This document shows, in pieces, positions 35,220 to 42,283 of a stretch of 42,283 nucleotides of DNA. Positions within the stretch are counted from its first letter, which is position 1. Every line of letters begins with the position of its first letter. The position numbers and the translations under genes are program-made. Below the pieces are notes generated by a model. The model saw only the letters and a program-made list of their open reading frames with translations, did no database searches and was not told the DNA's origin. Location: assembly GCA_945861875.1 (NCBI GenBank), contig CAMAWC010000026.1, positions 1 to 42,283 on the forward strand. The letters run 5' to 3'. The stretch is from Bordetella parapertussis (GTDB lineage: Bacteria > Pseudomonadota > Gammaproteobacteria > Burkholderiales > SG8-39).

Positions 35220-35987
35220 TCAGATTTCGCGCCAGGCAAACCCTTCTTCCTGAGTCGCAACCCCCACCCACTCCGGCGCGCAGGACAAGGCGCCCGCCAG
35301 CGCAAGCACCGCCAGTTCCGCGGTGTTGTTTTGCAACGACAGGTGCGCCGCGACAATATGCTTGAGGCGGGAGTTGTCCAGCGCCGCAAGCAGCGCCGCC
35401 GAGGTGGCGTTGTCCAGGTGGCCGTAAGGCCCGCCAATGCGCGCTTTGAGCGAGGGCGGGTAATTGCCCCCCGCGAGCAGGCCGGCGTCGTGGTTGCACT
35501 CGAGCACCAGAGCATCGCAACCGGAGAGCATGGCCTCGATATGCGGCGTCGATGAGCCGGTATCGGTAATCACCCCGAGGCGCCGCGCGCCATCGGAAAA
35601 CACAAACTGCGCCGGCTCGCGCGCGTCGTGTGGCACCGGAAACGGCGACACCGCGATGTCTCCTATGGCAAACGGCACATGGCTGTCGAGGAAACGCACC
35701 TCACCCGTGTAGCCCTTGCCCGCAACGTTCCAGGTGCCGTGGGTCAGCCATACCGGGATACCGAAGCGGCCGGCGAAACTGAACACACCGGCGACATGAT
35801 CGCCATGTTCGTGTGTCACGACAATGCCCGACAAGTCCTCCGGCGCGAGGCCGATGCGGGCCAGGCGCTGCAGTGTCTGGCGCAGCGCAAACCCGCAATC
35901 GAGCATCAGTCTTGTCGCACCGGCCTCGACAATCAGGGCATTGCCGGCACTGCCGCTGCCAAGCGAGGCGAAGCGCATCAGCGCCAT
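35220..35987 (-). CDS. MBL-fold metallohydrolase (YycJ/WalJ-like)
   Basis: This 255-residue cytoplasmic protein begins with MRFASLGSGSAGNALIVE and has the metal motif THEHGDH (His59, His61, Asp63, His64), VPHDAREPAQF, GVITDTGSSTPHI, LECNHDAGLL and VAAHLS. This is the YycJ-type branch of MBL hydrolases, related to exonuclease-like enzymes; the biochemical role is unsettled. The start may be the ATG at 35987 or the one three codons later (35978), which begins at the conserved MRFASLGSGS. It follows dapA-bamC on the same strand, an order common in betaproteobacteria. Confidence 0.9.
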   Translation of the reverse strand: MALMRFASLGSGSAGNALIVEAGATRLMLDCGFALRQTLQRLARIGLAPEDLSGIVVTHEHGDHVAGVFSFAGRFGIPVWLTHGTWNVAGKGYTGEVRFLDSHVPFAIGDIAVSPFPVPHDAREPAQFVFSDGARRLGVITDTGSSTPHIEAMLSGCDALVLECNHDAGLLAGGNYPPSLKARIGGPYGHLDNATSAALLAALDNSRLKHIVAAHLSLQNNTAELAVLALAGALSCAPEWVGVATQEEGFAWREI

Positions 35988-36079
35988 TTTTCTAGGCGCA
36001 TGCCGGAACGGCTGAGGGAAGGAAAACCAGGAAACTCCGTGCGCGGTGGATCGCGCCGGCAGGCAGGCGCACGGAACAA

Positions 36080-37231
36080 TTACTTGAGCTGTTCGTACAG
36101 CAGGCTGAGGATCTTGCGCGAAGTGTCGGACGTGTCGACCGCGCCGTCCTTGTTGAGCACACTCACCTGGCTCGCATCGGTGGCGGCGTCCTTCACCACA
36201 ACGCGGAACTGCTCGTTGCTATTCTTCTTCGAGTCGTTGGAGCGCCAAAACGCCAGGCTGGACATGAAACCACCGCTGCTCTTCTTGGAGTCCGATTCCG
36301 GGTCGACATAGCGCACGAAGTAGTAGCCCTTGGTCCGGTCGCGGTCCTCGACGGTAAAGCCGACGCGATCGAGCGCCAGGCCCACCCGCCGCCAGGCGCG
36401 GTCAAACGGCTCATCCAGGTCGAGCAAACCGACCCCGTTCGCGGTGCGCGTCAGCTTGGCGCGTTCGGGCGCCTTGGTCGCCACCGCCGCGGCAACCTGC
36501 GCCTTGGCGCTCGTCTCGTCGACACCGAGGCGCGCCATCATTTTGCCGAGAAACTCGGCCTCCAGATTGTGGTCCGGCGGCCGCGCCTGCCAGGACGTCT
36601 GCGTCCTGTCGGTGGAAATGTATTTTTCTTCCATGCCGCGATGGCTGATGAATATCTCGGTGCCGCCGTCGGACGTGCGCTCAAGCCGGGTGCGGAACTT
36701 GTCGCGGAAACCCGAATCGTAGACACTGCCAATCATATTGCCCAGGATTCCGCGCATGCCACCCTGCGGCACCTTGGCGCGGTCTTCCGCCCAGTCGGTT
36801 TCCATGATGCCCACGGTCGGCTGCTCGACGTTGATGAGGAAGCCCGACTCCTGCCAGAATTCCTTGACCAGCGGCCAGAGCTTGTCCGGTGAGTCCGGCA
36901 CCACCAGCCAGCGCTGGTCGCCATTGCGTTCCATGCGGATTTTTTCATTCGCCGGCAGCACCTTTGCATCGGGTGTGCCCTTGGACGCCCCGGCCCGCGC
37001 CGCTTGATACTCGGACAAGGTCGCCTGCCCCGGCGCTGAAGCGACATCGGGCACGGTATAACGGTTGTCGCGCCCAGGCGTGGTCAGGTCGGGGGGGATG
37101 GACAGCGGCGGCAGCGACTGCTTGCTCGCCGACTTGTAGTCGATTTTCTTGCCTTCCGGCAAAATGTCCGCGCCGCTGCAGGCCGCCAGCAACAGGACGG
37201 CGAGCGCGGCAAGTGCGGCGCGCAAGCTCAT
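36080..37231 (-). CDS. bamC: Outer-membrane assembly lipoprotein BamC
   Basis: This 383-residue lipoprotein has a signal [20 protein letters not shown] with the acylated Cys at 18. Next come the unstructured BamD-binding segment ([20 protein letters not shown]) and two helix-grip domains ([20 protein letters not shown], then [20 protein letters not shown]). It belongs to the Bam complex that inserts outer-membrane barrels. Its ATG overlaps the dapA stop (ATGA), so translation is coupled. The dapA-bamC order is the same as in E. coli, where the gene was called nlpB. Confidence 0.92.
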   Translation of the reverse strand: MSLRAALAALAVLLLAACSGADILPEGKKIDYKSASKQSLPPLSIPPDLTTPGRDNRYTVPDVASAPGQATLSEYQAARAGASKGTPDAKVLPANEKIRMERNGDQRWLVVPDSPDKLWPLVKEFWQESGFLINVEQPTVGIMETDWAEDRAKVPQGGMRGILGNMIGSVYDSGFRDKFRTRLERTSDGGTEIFISHRGMEEKYISTDRTQTSWQARPPDHNLEAEFLGKMMARLGVDETSAKAQVAAAVATKAPERAKLTRTANGVGLLDLDEPFDRAWRRVGLALDRVGFTVEDRDRTKGYYFVRYVDPESDSKKSSGGFMSSLAFWRSNDSKKNSNEQFRVVVKDAATDASQVSVLNKDGAVDTSDTSRKILSLLYEQLK

Positions 37232-38142
37232 GCCGTCTTGCCCTCGACCAGGCGCAGGTTGCCCGCGGCTCGGATCTGCGCGGCACGCATGGCATCGCGC
37301 ACGCTGTCGTGGAATTGCGGCGACAGTTCGGTCAGCGGCAGGCGGATGCCCTCTTCGATCAGGCCCATTTGCGCCACCGCCCACTTCACCGGTATCGGAT
37401 TGGCCTCGACAAACAGTTTCTGGTGCAGCGGCAGCAGCTGGTTGTTGCATTCGCGGGCCTTCGCCAGATCGCCGGCAAGCGCGGCCTTGATCATGTCGTG
37501 CATCAGGCGCGGCGCGACGTTGGCGGTGACCGAAATGACGCCTTCGCCGCCGAGCAGGGTAAGCGCAAGGCAGGTCGCGTCATCGCCGGAATAGACGGCG
37601 AAATTCTTCGGCCGCAGGCGCAGCAAGTCGCTGCCGCGCTCGAGGTTTGCGGTGGCGTCCTTGACACCGACGATATTGGGCAGTTGCGCAAGCCGCAGCA
37701 GCGTTTCATTGCTGATATCGGCCACCGTGCGACCGGGCACGTTGTAAACAATCTGCGGCAGGTCCACCGCTTCGGCGATGGCGCGAAAGTGGCGGTACAT
37801 TCCTTCCTGCGTCGGTTTGTTGTAATAGGGCACGACCGACAGGCTCAGTCCCGCGCCCGCGGCCTTGGCCGAATGGGACAGTTCGATCGCCTCGGCGGTC
37901 GAATTGGCGCCGGTGCCGGCGACCACCGGAATGCGCCCGGCCGCGTGCTGCACGGCGACGCGGATGAGTTGCTTGTGTTCGTCGAAATTGACCGTGGGCG
38001 ACTCGCCCGAAGTGCCGACCACGACAATGCCGTCGGTGCCCTCGGCGATATGGAAATCGATGAGCGACTTGAAGCGCTCGATATCCAGCCCGCCATCGGC
38101 GTGCATGGGGGTGACGATTGCAACAAGGCTACCGGTCAGCAT
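37228..38142 (-). CDS. dapA: 4-hydroxy-tetrahydrodipicolinate synthase
   Basis: The 304-residue TIM-barrel aldolase condenses pyruvate with aspartate semialdehyde in lysine and cell-wall synthesis. The Schiff-base lysine is Lys161 ([15 protein letters not shown]), with Tyr133 (IVYNVPGRT), Thr44 (GTSGESPTV) and Tyr107 ([14 protein letters not shown]) completing the site. Full length and start ([13 protein letters not shown]) are typical. It heads the dapA-bamC-MBL operon. Confidence 0.97.
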   Translation of the reverse strand: MLTGSLVAIVTPMHADGGLDIERFKSLIDFHIAEGTDGIVVVGTSGESPTVNFDEHKQLIRVAVQHAAGRIPVVAGTGANSTAEAIELSHSAKAAGAGLSLSVVPYYNKPTQEGMYRHFRAIAEAVDLPQIVYNVPGRTVADISNETLLRLAQLPNIVGVKDATANLERGSDLLRLRPKNFAVYSGDDATCLALTLLGGEGVISVTANVAPRLMHDMIKAALAGDLAKARECNNQLLPLHQKLFVEANPIPVKWAVAQMGLIEEGIRLPLTELSPQFHDSVRDAMRAAQIRAAGNLRLVEGKTA

Positions 38143-38179
38143 GGCTGTATGTGTCGCAGACTATCGATTTTAATGTTCC

Positions 38180-38208
38180 ATTCTAGCCGATTCCACACCG
38201 CGCCGAAA
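38180..38208 (-). promoter_or_regulatory. Possible dapA promoter
   Basis: Reverse-strand TTTCGG (38203-38208) and TAGAAT (38180-38185) are 17 bases apart, with about 30 bases of leader to the ATG. The -35 box is weak. Confidence 0.4.
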
Positions 38209-38229
38209 CAGCCCTTACACCTTGTTACG

Positions 38230-38775
38230 CTACAAGGGCAAGGCGCTGAATTTACCCGCAGATTTTTGCGCGCACAGGCACTGCACCACGGCCGGTTTCG
38301 GCTCGCCAATAAAACCCTGTTCAAAACCCACAACCCGGCAGGCACTGCCAAAAGCATCCGGTAACTCACCGGGCAGCAACAGGAACATCGGGTTGGACGG
38401 CTTGCCGTAGCGTTCGTTCCCTTGCATGAAGGTTTGGTAAATCAATATGCCGCCGTCGCGCAACGCGGCGCTGATCTGGGCAAACAGGGGTCGATGCAGG
38501 TAATTGCTGACCACCACGGCGTCAAAGCTCCCGGGCGCAAAGGGCCAGGGCCCCGATTCGACATCGGCGGCAAGCGTGGTCACACCGTTCACACCTTGCA
38601 AGCTGGCGAGCGCCGCTTCGTCACGGTCCAAGGCCGTGACCAGGGCGCCCCGCTCTGCAAGCAATCGCGCATGCCGGCCATGGCCGCAGGCGAGGTCGAG
38701 CACACGGTCGCCCGGCTTGATCAGCGGCGACCAGCGCGCCACCCAGGCCGAGGGCATCGCAAGATCATGGCCCAT
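38230..38775 (-). CDS. SAM-dependent methyltransferase, TehB-like class I
   Basis: The 181-residue protein has the class I fold: VLDLACGHGRHARLLAERGA (motif I), ALDRDE (acidic end of strand 2), FDAVVVSNYLHRPL (motif IV) and LRDGGILIYQTF (motif V). The substrate is unknown; short TehB-like proteins of this kind are often small-molecule methylases. The ATG at 38775 overlaps the TGA of the DUF924 gene (TGATG), so the two are translated together. Confidence 0.87.
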   Translation of the reverse strand: MGHDLAMPSAWVARWSPLIKPGDRVLDLACGHGRHARLLAERGALVTALDRDEAALASLQGVNGVTTLAADVESGPWPFAPGSFDAVVVSNYLHRPLFAQISAALRDGGILIYQTFMQGNERYGKPSNPMFLLLPGELPDAFGSACRVVGFEQGFIGEPKPAVVQCLCAQKSAGKFSALPL

Positions 38776-39356
38776 CAAAAGCCCGAGCCCGGCTGCAGCA
38801 GGAATGCCGCCTCGGCGGCGGTTGAAGCGCGGCCAAGGATGGCGTTGCGATGCGGGAAGCGGCCGAAGCGCTCGACGATGTCGTAATGGCGCTGCGCATA
38901 GTCTATGGTGCCGGCGCTGTCCGCGTCACCGGTGAGGCCGGCAAACAGGCGCAAGGACCCGCGCTGCGTCGCAATGTCCTCGGCGTGCTCGAAGGGCAGG
39001 TAGACAAACCAGCGCTGCACCGGCGGGAGCATGCGGTCGTGCCCGCGCGCCACGGCGATGCGCGCCGCCGCAAGCGCAATGCCATCGGTGGCAAACGCCC
39101 GCGGCGTGCCGCGAAACATGTTGCGCGGGAACTGGTCGGTCAGCACGATAAAGGCGAGCAGCGGCAGGGCATCGCCGAGCCAGGCATCGAGGCGGCCCTC
39201 GCGCGCCAGGTCCCAGCTGGCGCGAAAGCGCTCGCGCACCCGCACATCAAAGGCTTCGTCCTTGCTGAACCAGGCGGTACGCGCCCGGCCGTAATCGGCT
39301 TGCGCCGGCTCGCCGAACCAGAACGCCAGCACGTCGCGATAATCCGGCGCCGTCAT
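38775..39356 (-). CDS. DUF924 family protein
   Basis: A 193-residue all-helical cytoplasmic protein starting MTAPDYRDVLAFWFGEPAQA, with TAWFSKDEAFDVRVRERF, LALIVLTDQFPRNMFRGTPR-like FIVLTDQFPRNMFRGTPRAF, WFVYLPFEHAEDIATQ and FGRFPHRNAILGR. These are the signatures of DUF924, a TPR-like family of unknown role. The ATG at 39356 overlaps the stop of a 62-codon ORF (39353-39541). The methyltransferase overlaps its other end, so three reading frames are tightly chained. Confidence 0.87.
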   Translation of the reverse strand: MTAPDYRDVLAFWFGEPAQADYGRARTAWFSKDEAFDVRVRERFRASWDLAREGRLDAWLGDALPLLAFIVLTDQFPRNMFRGTPRAFATDGIALAAARIAVARGHDRMLPPVQRWFVYLPFEHAEDIATQRGSLRLFAGLTGDADSAGTIDYAQRHYDIVERFGRFPHRNAILGRASTAAEAAFLLQPGSGF

Positions 39357-39541
39357 TGAACAACAGTCTGCGACTGCTCGCGCAGGTATTGCGGCAGGTA
39401 CCAGAACGCGCCGCCGGCCTTGCCGGTGCCGCCCGAGGGCGGCCTTGACCTGCTGCAATGCCTGCTCGAAGCGCCGGTGCATCGCCCCGGGCGGATTGAA
39501 CATGGCCGAGTCGAATAGCCAGGCTTGAACGGAGCACTCAT
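39353..39541 (-). pseudogene. Possible frameshifted small gene upstream of the DUF924 gene
   Basis: Two frames look coding in turn. One reads FDSAMFNPPGAMHRRFEQAL and QQVKAALG (about 39440-39520). The other reads GTGKAGGAFWYLPQYLREQS and QTVVQ, then a stop that overlaps the DUF924 ATG. A one-base skip at CTCGGGCGGCACC near 39433 would join them into one protein of about 50-60 residues. Either a real frameshift, a sequencing error, or chance; the product is not recognised. Confidence 0.35.
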
Positions 39542-39565
39542 GGGCGTTGCGCGAACAGCGATGGT

Positions 39566-39739
39566 TCAGCCGCAAAGCCGCAGGCTGGCGAACTCGATCA
39601 GCATCGCCGGGTTGAGGTAGGCGAGAAAACCGACGACCAGGACCAGCGCAAAAAGCACGGCGCCGCAAAACCACAGCAACAACTCACCCCTGCCCGGAGG
39701 GGCATCGCCTGGCGCACCGAAAACGGAGCTGGTCTGCAT
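39566..39739 (-). CDS. Small single-pass membrane protein, 57 residues
   Basis: The reading frame starts MQTSSVFGAPGDAPPGRGEL and continues with one membrane segment (LLLWFCGAVLFALVLVVGFL) and the tail AYLNPAMLIEFASLRLCG. Small proteins with an AYLNP-type tail after one membrane helix occur in betaproteobacteria as far as I recall, but no function is known. The N-terminus is Pro/Gly-rich and should be cytoplasmic. No strong ribosome site was seen. It is just short enough to be missed by usual ORF cut-offs. Confidence 0.6.
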   Translation of the reverse strand: MQTSSVFGAPGDAPPGRGELLLWFCGAVLFALVLVVGFLAYLNPAMLIEFASLRLCG

Positions 39740-39804
39740 GGCTGCATTTTATCCCAAGTCATACCCGCCACCGCACGGGGGCGCACCACGCCTTGGCGGC
39801 AGCG

Positions 39805-39810
39805 TATAAT
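39805..39810 (+). promoter_or_regulatory. -10 box of the tRNA gene
   Basis: A perfect TATAAT lies 35 bases before the tRNA. No clear -35 box is seen at 17 bases. Confidence 0.4.
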
Positions 39811-39845
39811 CCGGCCTCGCGGACGATCAAGCGTTACACCGCCAA

Positions 39846-39921
39846 GCCCCCGTAGCTCAGTGGATAGAGCACCTTCCTCCTAAGAAGGGGGTCACACGTT
39901 CGATTCGTGTCGGGGGCGCCA
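39846..39921 (+). tRNA. tRNA-Arg (anticodon CCU), CCA encoded
   Basis: The full cloverleaf is visible. Acceptor GCCCCCG (39846-39852) pairs with CGGGGGC (39911-39917). The D arm is GCTCAGTGGATAGAGC. Anticodon stem CCTTC/GAAGG encloses CTCCTAA with anticodon CCT at 39879-39881. The T arm is ACACG-TTCGATT-CGTGT, followed by discriminator G and CCA. It reads AGG codons. tRNA genes often serve as integration sites, and an AT-rich stretch follows, but no integrase or repeated tRNA end is seen. Confidence 0.97.
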
Positions 39922-39955
39922 AAACTTTTTACCCTACCCTGCCTCCTATCATCGA

Positions 39956-39988
39956 CTGGAGATGCCCGTCTGGCGCGGCTTTCCAGCC
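39956..39988. repeat. Interspersed hairpin repeat, copy E
   Basis: CTGGAGA pairs with TTTCCAG across a centre containing CTGGCGCGG. The tail TACGGCCCTGTGCC (39989-40002) matches the GATGGCCGTGTTCC tail of copy C, so the repeat unit is about 47 bases long. It lies between the tRNA and the convergent Xre-type gene. Confidence 0.6.
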
Positions 39989-40042
39989 TACGGCCCTGTG
40001 CCGACCCGGGCTACGCGTATCCCCCAGTCTGCGGCAAAGAAA

Positions 40043-40255
40043 CTACCTGAGCGCCGTTTTCACTTTCGCCAATAGCTTGGGCGTAACTTTGGCCTGATGC
40101 TCGACCTTGCTGATGTAGGCTTGCGTAACACTCAGACGCTTGGTCAGTTCTTTTTGCGTTACCTTGGCTTTGATACGCGCCAGCGCAATGGGGCTGTCGA
40201 CGTAATCTTCCAACGCGAACGGCACATAGTCGGCGCTTTTGTCTGCCACACCCAC
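40043..40255 (-). CDS. Xre-family helix-turn-helix protein, possibly 5'-truncated
   Basis: The 70-residue frame ends in a clear Xre domain (SPIALARIKAKVTQKELTKR, then LSVTQAYISKVEHQAKVTPK and LLAKVKTALR). The only formal start is GTG at 40255 with no ribosome site. The frame stays open upstream to about 40330 (LKVYSPSEKDAAKERPAAFS), running into the end of the sterol-desaturase gene. This suggests that the true beginning has been lost. It resembles antitoxin-type regulators, but no toxin partner is adjacent. Confidence 0.6.
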   Translation of the reverse strand: MGVADKSADYVPFALEDYVDSPIALARIKAKVTQKELTKRLSVTQAYISKVEHQAKVTPKLLAKVKTALR

Positions 40256-40311
40256 TGAAAACGCGGCGGGACGCTCTTTAGCTGCATCCTTTTCAGACGG
40301 CGAATATACCT

Positions 40312-41139
40312 TCAGGTCGGAGGTAAAAAAATCATTCTCAATTTATTTTTCAGGCCTGGGGTATTAATCAACTTATGGACCAACTCGCGCCAAACCCGAA
40401 AAACGACTTCAAATGGATTTCTTGAATGATTGGGGTGCGTCAACCCATAAACAATATCAACCCCCCGCTCTTCTTTGGCATAGGTTCCAAAAAGACGATC
40501 AAACACAATTAAAATTCCGCCATAATTTTTATCTAGATACAATGTATTACTGGCGTGATGAACCCGGTGGGATGAAGGGGTGTTCAAAATGCCCTCCAAG
40601 AATCCTAATCGACCAATCAGTTTGGTGTGTAGCCAGAACTGGTACGTTAAATTGATCGTAAGCATGGTAAAGACCAGAATTGGGGAAAAGCCCAAAAATA
40701 CCAGTGGCAAAAAAAAGACCCAGCTAAAAGATAAAAAAGGCAGCCAACCGAGTCGATAAGAGGCTGATAAAGTCATCTCATTGGGAGAGTGATGGGTACT
40801 ATGCGTTGCCCACATGAGAAAGACCTCATGAGAAGCACGGTGATACCAGTAATAACAAAACTCCAAGCCGATAAAGAGCGCCAGATAGACCCACCATTCG
40901 TTGGGCATGGTATGAACACGATATTGCCAAACAAAACCAGCCATCACACCTTGTATCAGCAAGCGATTCGCGATACCCGTTAGCTGATGACCCAAACCCA
41001 CCCCTAACGATGTCGCACTCTCTCGCCATGGATAGGGTTTTTTAAATTGCTTTTTATAGAAATAGGACTCTAGAACAATAGCCAGGGCGGCTAGAGGCAA
41101 GAAATAGATGATCTGGTATTCGGTAAAAAACTGTTCCAT
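40312..41139 (-). CDS. Sterol desaturase/fatty acid hydroxylase family membrane protein
   Basis: This 275-residue integral membrane protein carries the di-iron histidine clusters HRASH (100-104), HSTHH (113-117) and HRVHH (191-195), plus His171. Several membrane helices flank them (IIYFLPLAALAIVL, WWVYLALFIGLEFCYY, FSWVFFLPLVFLGFSPILVF). Members hydroxylate or desaturate lipid chains. Base composition is far lower in GC than the rest of the window (40681-40740 has 23 G/C of 60), pointing to recent acquisition. It stands alone with no lipid gene nearby. Confidence 0.92.
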   Translation of the reverse strand: MEQFFTEYQIIYFLPLAALAIVLESYFYKKQFKKPYPWRESATSLGVGLGHQLTGIANRLLIQGVMAGFVWQYRVHTMPNEWWVYLALFIGLEFCYYWYHRASHEVFLMWATHSTHHSPNEMTLSASYRLGWLPFLSFSWVFFLPLVFLGFSPILVFTMLTINLTYQFWLHTKLIGRLGFLEGILNTPSSHRVHHASNTLYLDKNYGGILIVFDRLFGTYAKEERGVDIVYGLTHPNHSRNPFEVVFRVWRELVHKLINTPGLKNKLRMIFLPPT

Positions 41140-41170
41140 TGCGATATTTTAGAATGTGGTTGGTGGACCA

Positions 41171-41214
41171 ATCCTGATTCTAATTGACAATCGGTCGGTT
41201 TAATATCCTGATTC
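41171..41214. repeat. Direct repeat flanking a TTGACA box
   Basis: ATCCTGATTC occurs at 41171-41180 and again at 41205-41214, 34 bases apart. Between them lie TTGACA (41184-41189) and CGGTCGGTTTAA, a TetR-operator-like stretch. It may be a control region for the downstream genes. Confidence 0.4.
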
Positions 41215-41247
41215 CCAGTTATAAGGAATTTCAGAACAGGAGAGAGC

Positions 41248-41316
41248 ATGACGAAGCGACATTTACACGCGAAACCTGATGCGATCATCAACGCTCATGT
41301 GCAGGACACCGCATGA
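41248..41316 (+). CDS. 22-residue ORF overlapping the start of the Bug-protein gene
   Basis: AGGAGAG (41238-41244) gives a strong ribosome site for the ATG at 41248. The ORF reads MTKRHLHAKPDAIINAHVQD then TA and stops at TGA, sharing ATGA with the next gene. It may be a translational-coupling leader or the spliced remnant of a longer gene whose middle was deleted. The product is not recognised. Confidence 0.4.
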   Translation: MTKRHLHAKPDAIINAHVQDTA

Positions 41317-42283
41317 CGCTTACCACCATTGCGCGGGCGTGCATTCTCGTTGCCGCCACGTTTGGGATGCTCACCGGCACGGCCGCGGCCCAGCCGGCCT
41401 ACCCGGGCAAGCCGATTCGCATGATCGTGCCCTACGCGACAGGCGGCAGCGTGACCATCCTCGCCCGCTACGTCAGCCAGAAACTCAACGAGGCATGGGG
41501 CCAGCAGGTAATCGTCGACAACCGTCCCGGCGGCAATACGGTAATCGGTTCGGAGGCGCTGGCCAAGTCGGCACCCGACGGGTACACCATCATGCTCACG
41601 TCCATGGATCTCGTGACGGTCCCGCACCTGCTCAACACCCCCTTCGACTCCATCCGAGACTTCACGCCGGTGGCCACCCTCGCGGTCAGCGAGTTCGTCA
41701 TGGTGCTCAATCCGGCCGTACCGGCCGGCAGCCTGCCCGAATTCATCGATCTTGCAAAATCGCGGCCGGGCCGACTCAATTTCGCCTCCGCAGGCGGTGG
41801 GTCCCCGGCCCATATCGCGGCCGAGTCCTTCAATATCGCGGCGGGCGTGAAGATGCAACACGTCCCCTACAAGGGGGGCGCCCCCGCCATCACCGACCTC
41901 ATCGGCGGGCAGGTGGATTTGTATTTCAGCCCCATCATCACGGTACTGCCCCATATCAAGGCGGGCCGGCTCAAGCCGATTGCGACCTCGGGGAACGCCC
42001 GCTCGGCCGCACTGCCCCAGGTAGCCACATTCGCCGAAGGCGGCCTGCCGGGCCTGGACATCAGGCTGTGGTTTGCTCTGTTCGCGCCGGCGGGCACCCC
42101 CAGGGAAATCACTGACCGGATTTCATCGGAGGTGGACAAGATGCTCAAGACCCCGGACTTCCGCGAGAAACTGGTCAGCCAGGGCATGGAACCCTTCATC
42201 ACCACGAACGAACAGTTTTCCGCACTGATGCGCAGCGAGCTTGCAAAGTTCGGCAGGGTCATCAAGGCGGCCAATATCCGCCT
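41313..42283 (+). CDS. Bug/TctC-family periplasmic binding protein (3' end off the window)
   Basis: The frame from the ATG at 41313 stays open to the window edge (323 codons), so only the last few residues are missing. It has a signal peptide (ARACILVAATFGMLTGTAAA, then Q) and Bug motifs YPGKPIRMIVPYATGGSVTI, VDNRPGGNTVIGSEALAKSA, PDGYTIMLTS, NFASAGGGSPAHIAAESFNI and VPYKGGAPAITDLIGGQVDL. It should bind a carboxylate in the periplasm. Translation is probably coupled to the 22-residue ORF before it (ATGA overlap). It is a distant paralogue of the protein at 24597-25580. Confidence 0.92.
   Translation, partial: MTLTTIARACILVAATFGMLTGTAAAQPAYPGKPIRMIVPYATGGSVTILARYVSQKLNEAWGQQVIVDNRPGGNTVIGSEALAKSAPDGYTIMLTSMDLVTVPHLLNTPFDSIRDFTPVATLAVSEFVMVLNPAVPAGSLPEFIDLAKSRPGRLNFASAGGGSPAHIAAESFNIAAGVKMQHVPYKGGAPAITDLIGGQVDLYFSPIITVLPHIKAGRLKPIATSGNARSAALPQVATFAEGGLPGLDIRLWFALFAPAGTPREITDRISSEVDKMLKTPDFREKLVSQGMEPFITTNEQFSALMRSELAKFGRVIKAANIR

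Noticed and set aside
39846..39921. attL/attR pair at the tRNA-Arg gene
   Set aside because: I could find no second copy of the tRNA 3' end and no integrase gene within the window.
41279..42115. 278-codon plus-strand frame in the last kilobase
   Set aside because: The overlapping frame from 41313 encodes a full Bug protein with signal peptide; this one is a His/Arg/Gly-rich shadow.

Overview
The window looks like a chromosomal contig from a high-GC betaproteobacterium, most likely of the Burkholderiales or a neighbouring order. The evidence is the two Bug/TctC-type binding proteins, the dapA-bamC-MBL hydrolase gene order, a RoxA-type L16 hydroxylase, a UbiD-family decarboxylase beside a GntR/UTRA regulator, and many TTGACA/TATAAT-like promoters. 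No rRNA, phage structural gene, transposase or CRISPR array was seen.

Layout. 1-1406: UbiD-type decarboxylase (cut by the left edge) divergent from its probable GntR/HutC regulator. 1480-9004: purL, which carries an in-frame palindromic insertion, and a very long coiled-coil/AsmA-like envelope protein. 9171-12130: a CrtI/PYROXD2-like FAD oxidoreductase and a response regulator fused to a metallo-beta-lactamase domain. 12190-14887: a lower-GC cassette (tumE-tumA toxin-antitoxin pair plus an exported caspase-PDZ-Sel1 protein) bracketed by 73-bp direct repeats. 14867-24583: a catabolic block with 5-oxoprolinase, a D-glutamate-cyclase-like hydro-lyase, a DUF2848 protein, an L-2-hydroxyglutarate-oxidase-like flavoprotein and a complete TRAP transporter. 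24597-26537: Bug binding protein and TauD/TfdA dioxygenase. 26679-32775: NAD(P)HX repair enzyme, SbmA/BacA-like ABC transporter, glutamate-synthase-like FMN protein, SlyD and a Bcp-type peroxiredoxin. 33024-39739: roxA, a small lipoprotein with a Pro/Ala tandem repeat, and the dapA-bamC-MBL group with a methyltransferase, a DUF924 protein and two short ORFs. 39846-41312: tRNA-Arg(CCU) followed by an AT-rich stretch with an Xre-type protein and a sterol-desaturase-family enzyme. 41313-end: a second Bug protein cut by the right edge.

Three structural themes cut across the genes. (1) An interspersed hairpin repeat (five copies, A-E) lies at gene ends, four of them between convergent transcription units. 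The fifth (B) fits the same rule if the 21 bases next to it are, as they appear, the relic 3' end of a second hydantoinase gene. (2) A TTTTCAC heptamer repeat sits at several gene boundaries and supplies the -35 box of purL. (3) Three genes (purL, tumE, roxA) have a TATAAT-like box placed so that transcription would begin at or within a few bases of the ATG, suggesting leaderless or nearly leaderless mRNAs.

The best candidate for something new is the 12190-14887 cassette: a three-gene tumE-tumA-caspase unit, autoregulated by a palindrome over its own start, lying between duplicated copies of hairpin repeat plus hydantoinase gene end.
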